From positions 3,906,001 through 3,970,000 of the forward strand of contig NC_008699.1 in NCBI RefSeq assembly GCF_000015265.1: 64,000 nt of DNA. Reading direction: 5' to 3'. This document shows positions 62,095-64,000 of the stretch, one piece after another. The translations under genes were made by a program, and so were the position numbers. Origin of the DNA: Nocardioides sp. JS614. Its GTDB lineage: Bacteria > Actinomycetota > Actinomycetes > Propionibacteriales > Nocardioidaceae. Every line of letters starts with the position of its first letter. The first letter of the stretch is position 1. The notes below the pieces were generated by a model that did not search any database, had not been told where the DNA came from, and saw nothing but the letters and a program-made list of their open reading frames with translations.

Positions 62095-62304
62095 TCAGGA
62101 GACGAGCTCGTAGCCGGCCTCGTCGATGGCGGCGGCGATCTCGTCGTGGGTGAGCTCCCGGGTGGACCGCACGGTGACGTCGCCGGTCTCGAGCTCGACC
62201 TGGACGTCGGTGACGGGCTCCAGTGCGCTGACCTCGCGGGTCACGGCGCCGACGCAGTGGCCGCAGGTCATCCCGGTGACGCGGTACGTGTGGGTCGTGG
62301 ACAT
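62095..62304 (-). CDS. copZ: Copper chaperone, HMA domain
   Basis: 69-residue single heavy-metal-associated domain with the CxxC copper site in GMTCGHCVGAV. Delivers Cu(I) to CopA, the next gene. ATG 62304 follows GAGGAGAATCGAG. Two CsoR-like boxes lie 28-81 bases upstream, so copper should induce the operon. Confidence 0.95.
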   Translation of the reverse strand: MSTTHTYRVTGMTCGHCVGAVTREVSALEPVTDVQVELETGDVTVRSTRELTHDEIAAAIDEAGYELVS

Positions 62305-62331
62305 CTCGATTCTCCTCAGAGTAGACCGTAT

Positions 62332-62348
62332 ATACCCCACTGGGGTAT
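62332..62348. promoter_or_regulatory. CsoR-type copper operator 1
   Basis: ATACCCCACTGGGGTAT: perfect 7-bp arms around a 3-bp centre, the G/C-tract palindrome typical of CsoR sites in front of copZ-copA operons. It lies 28 bases upstream of the copZ ATG. Confidence 0.82.
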
Positions 62349-62368
62349 CACATCGGAGCGAACCTAGC

Positions 62369-62385
62369 ATACCCCTGCGGGGTAT
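62369..62385. promoter_or_regulatory. CsoR-type copper operator 2
   Basis: ATACCCCTGCGGGGTAT, same arms as operator 1, 37 bases away centre to centre (about 3.5 helical turns). It may serve copZ or a rightward promoter for the small gene at 62539. Confidence 0.8.
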
Positions 62386-62421
62386 GAACAGGGCCGGTCG
62401 GCCGATCGTTCGCGGGCCCAT

Positions 62422-62484
62422 CGCCTGAGGTGGCGCGAGCCGGGAAGTACGGCGATCTCCCGATGTGCCGGCCCACCTCAGGCG
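62422..62484. terminator. Long inverted repeat between copper operators
   Basis: Arms CGCCTGAGGTGG (62422-62433) and CCACCTCAGGCG (62473-62484) are perfect complements around a 39-base loop with internal pairing (CGGGA/TCCCG). No stop codon lies directly before it. It could insulate the two directions or be an element of its own. Confidence 0.5.
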
Positions 62485-62538
62485 CGCACCGTGGCACTCG
62501 CCACCGCCTAGCGACCGACTACTCCCAGGAGTACCCCG

Positions 62539-62700
62539 ATGATCGACTCCCTCACCATCCCCGACCCGACCTGCGCGCTCATGCTCGCCCACCTCAGGGT
62601 GGACCAGGAGGGGCGGGCGTACGCCGTGCGCCGGCGGGCCCTGCGCCGCCGGCAGCGACGATTCCAGCACCAGGCGCGCCTGCGCCGACTGCTCGCGTGA
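62539..62700 (+). CDS. Small Arg-rich protein, 53 aa
   Basis: ATG 62539 is preceded by CCAGGAGTACCCC, a well-spaced ribosome site. The protein starts IDSLTIPDPTCALMLAHLRVD and ends in a very basic helix (RRRALRRRQRRFQHQARL). It loosely resembles the Arg/Gln-rich small proteins at 51163 and 54272. A Cys and several His could contact copper, given its position among copper operators. Function unknown. Confidence 0.5.
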   Translation: MIDSLTIPDPTCALMLAHLRVDQEGRAYAVRRRALRRRQRRFQHQARLRRLLA

Positions 62701-62724
62701 GGACCATCGCCAAGTCGTGACCGA

Positions 62725-62740
62725 TACCCCCCGGGGTATA
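62725..62740. promoter_or_regulatory. CsoR-type copper operator 3
   Basis: ATACCCCCCGGGGTAT has the same 7-bp arms as operators 1 and 2 but a 2-bp centre. It ends 11 bases before the ATG of the AhpD-like gene, so repressor binding would block its promoter or leader. Confidence 0.75.
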
Positions 62741-62751
62741 TCATCGTTCGC

Positions 62752-63165
62752 ATGACGACCTCCACGATCGCCCAGTCCACCGAGCACCAGGCCTCCGAGC
62801 ACCCCCACGGCAAGGAGGTGCTGGACGCCCTCTCCCCGCTGCACCGGCAGCTGCGGCAAGCGGTGCCCGACGTCTACAAGGGCTTCGGCGAGCTGCACAA
62901 GGCCGCGTTCGCCGCGGGTGCGCTCGACACCCGCACCAAGGAGCTGATCGCGGTCGCGATCGGGGTCGTGGAGGGCTGCGACGGCTGCATCGCCTCCCAC
63001 GCCCAGGCCGCGGCCCGGGCCGGCGCGACCAAGCAGGAGGCGGCCGAGGCGATCGGCGTCACCTTCCTGATGAAGGGCGGCCCGGCCACGATCTACGGGC
63101 CGCGCGCCTACGACGCGTTCTGCGAGTTCGCCGACGCCCTGGAGCAGGGCCGCCCCCCCGCCTGA
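62752..63165 (+). CDS. AhpD-like carboxymuconolactone decarboxylase-family protein
   Basis: 137-residue all-helical protein with redox motif CDGCIASHAQAA near residue 79, the C-x2-C-x3-H of AhpD-type disulfide reductases. LDTRTKELIAVAIGVVEG precedes it as in the family. A CsoR-like box directly upstream suggests copper-stress induction, perhaps to handle thiol or peroxide damage. Confidence 0.9.
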   Translation: MTTSTIAQSTEHQASEHPHGKEVLDALSPLHRQLRQAVPDVYKGFGELHKAAFAAGALDTRTKELIAVAIGVVEGCDGCIASHAQAAARAGATKQEAAEAIGVTFLMKGGPATIYGPRAYDAFCEFADALEQGRPPA

Positions 63166-63243
63166 GCCGGCGGTCTCAGGCTGCGCGCGGACCGCAACCC
63201 AACCGTCTGAACACCGACCCAGGAAAGATCCCGCGGCCGGCGC

Positions 63244-63313
63244 GGCGGCGAAGCCGACGCCGCAGACGCGGCCTCGGCGGGTGTGGCGGCGAAGCCGACG
63301 CGGCAGACGCGGC
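63244..63313. repeat. Two 29-bp direct repeats
   Basis: GGCGGCGAAGCCGACGCCGC... at 63244-63272 and again at 63285-63313 with one mismatch, 12 bases between. They lie between the AhpD-like gene and the convergent aldo/keto reductase; the second copy ends at its stop codon. Confidence 0.7.
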
Positions 63314-64000
63314 TACCAGCGGTCGTGGATCGCCGCGCGGAGCCTCGTGTCGTAGATCCGCGTGACCCCGTCCAGGACGGAGCCGGGCAGCGGCCCGGCC
63401 AGTCCGGCGACCGCGTTGGCGCGCGCCTGCTCGGCGTTGCGGGCGCCCGGGATCACCGTGGTGACGCCCGGCTGCTGCACCACCCACGCGATCGCCGCCT
63501 GCGCGGGCGTCAGGTCCAGGTCACGCACCAGCTGCGAGAACTCCTGCGCCGCGCGGACGCCGGTCTCGTAGTCGACGCCCGAGAACGTCTCCCCCACGTC
63601 GAAGGCGCTGCCGTCGCGGTTGTAGCTGCGGTGGTCGTCCGGGGCGAACGTCGTGTGCTCGTCGTAGCGACCCGACAACAGGCCGGACGCGAGCGGCACC
63701 CGGGCGATGATCGCGACCCCGGCCTCCGCCGCCGCCGGCAGCACCCGGTCCAACGGCTTGAGGCGGAACGCGTTGAGGATGATCTGGATCGACGCGACGT
63801 GCGGGCGCGCGATGGCGGACAATGCCTGGTCGACGGTCTCGACGCTCACGCCGTACGCCGCGATCGCGCCGTCGGCGACCAGCGTGTCGAGCGCGTCGTA
63901 CGTCGCGTCCGCGTCGATGACCGCGCTCGGGGGGCAGTGCAGCTGCACGAGGTCGAGGGTGTCGACGCCGAGGTTGCGTCGCGACCGGTCGGTCCAGGCC
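63313..64000 (-). CDS. Aldo/keto reductase (5' end beyond window)
   Basis: C-terminal 228 residues of an aldo/keto reductase barrel; the frame is open to the right edge. Visible are LGVDTLDLVQLHCPP (conserved His after the strand), YGVSVETVDQALSAI, IARVPLASGLLSGRY, and the NADPH-binding VTTVIPGARNAEQARANA. The catalytic Tyr and Lys lie in the missing part. Substrate unknown. Confidence 0.9.
   Translation of the reverse strand, partial: AWTDRSRRNLGVDTLDLVQLHCPPSAVIDADATYDALDTLVADGAIAAYGVSVETVDQALSAIARPHVASIQIILNAFRLKPLDRVLPAAAEAGVAIIARVPLASGLLSGRYDEHTTFAPDDHRSYNRDGSAFDVGETFSGVDYETGVRAAQEFSQLVRDLDLTPAQAAIAWVVQQPGVTTVIPGARNAEQARANAVAGLAGPLPGSVLDGVTRIYDTRLRAAIHDRW

Noticed and set aside
58692..62153. 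An 1153-codon open frame on the plus strand across copA
   Set aside because: Antisense to the full P-type ATPase; composition is Asp/Arg/Gly/Val-rich with no recognisable motif.
1..64000. tRNA or rRNA genes and integrase-type attachment sites
   Set aside because: I looked for cloverleaf-like repeats and CCA-type ends on both strands and for recombinase genes, but saw none that I could support by eye.

Overview
The window is a high-GC (about 70%) chromosomal segment of an actinobacterium. Codon use, frequent GTG starts, a KstD-type steroid dehydrogenase, a wax-ester/triacylglycerol synthase, a mycothiol-type DinB-like protein, actinobacterial GlgC/GlgA and WXG100 proteins all fit a Nocardioides-like member of the Propionibacteriales; the genus is an inference. 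Genes are dense, with many 4-base ATGA/GTGA start-stop overlaps and several convergent overlaps. I see no rRNA, tRNA, CRISPR array, phage or transposase gene.

Layout. 1-5129: a carbohydrate-use locus on the minus strand (BtpA/SgcQ-family protein, FGGY kinase, SDR, sugar-binding lipoprotein cut by the window edge), divergent from a DeoR regulator with palindromic sites between them. 5251-12676: two lipoproteins, a PemK/MazF-like protein, an unknown protein and the helicase HrpA. 12742-14310: a KstD-type flavoprotein behind a perfect KstR-consensus palindrome. 14320-17756: an exported protein and a two-component system. 17804-20886: a TetR gene divergent from a Baeyer-Villiger monooxygenase and an SDR. 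20896-26254: ThrE-type exporter, DUF402, GCS2-family ligase, DinB polymerase, FUSC membrane protein. 26414-31362: PASTA serine/threonine kinase, WS/DGAT acyltransferase, orphan DNA methyltransferase, matrixin-like protease. 31527-38893: exported hydrolase, phosphodiester glycosidase, Mug glycosylase, epimerase, M20 hydrolase and TRIC-type channel. 39032-41525: glycogen genes glgC and glgA. 41662-45604: small enzymes and unknowns, including gluconokinase. 45715-48028: a paired acyl-CoA dehydrogenase likely forming a heteromer. 48579-50860: two WXG100 proteins, a large toxin with a CdiA-CT RNase A-like tip, and a CdiI-type immunity protein. 51163-56029: small membrane and unknown proteins, a papain-like hydrolase, and a TetR gene missing its DNA-binding head. 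56104-58878: an arsenic operon (ArsR, ArsM, Acr3, ArsC). 58875-63165: a copper locus (CopZ, an extended CopA, an AhpD-like protein) with three CsoR-type boxes. 63313-64000: the 3' part of an aldo/keto reductase.

The most unusual content is structural. Two families of dispersed palindromic repeats sit directly after genes. One (17747-17806 and 41519-41586) supplies the stop codons of three genes; the other (31372-31462 and 50870-50960) keeps a perfect 30-bp palindrome through a compensatory change. A 32-bp perfect palindrome at 58861-58892 encodes the same last five residues and stop codon for both arsC and copA on opposite strands. At protein level, the standouts are the WXG100-linked CDI-type toxin/immunity cassette and a CopA with an extra membrane helix and two tandem His-containing exported domains.
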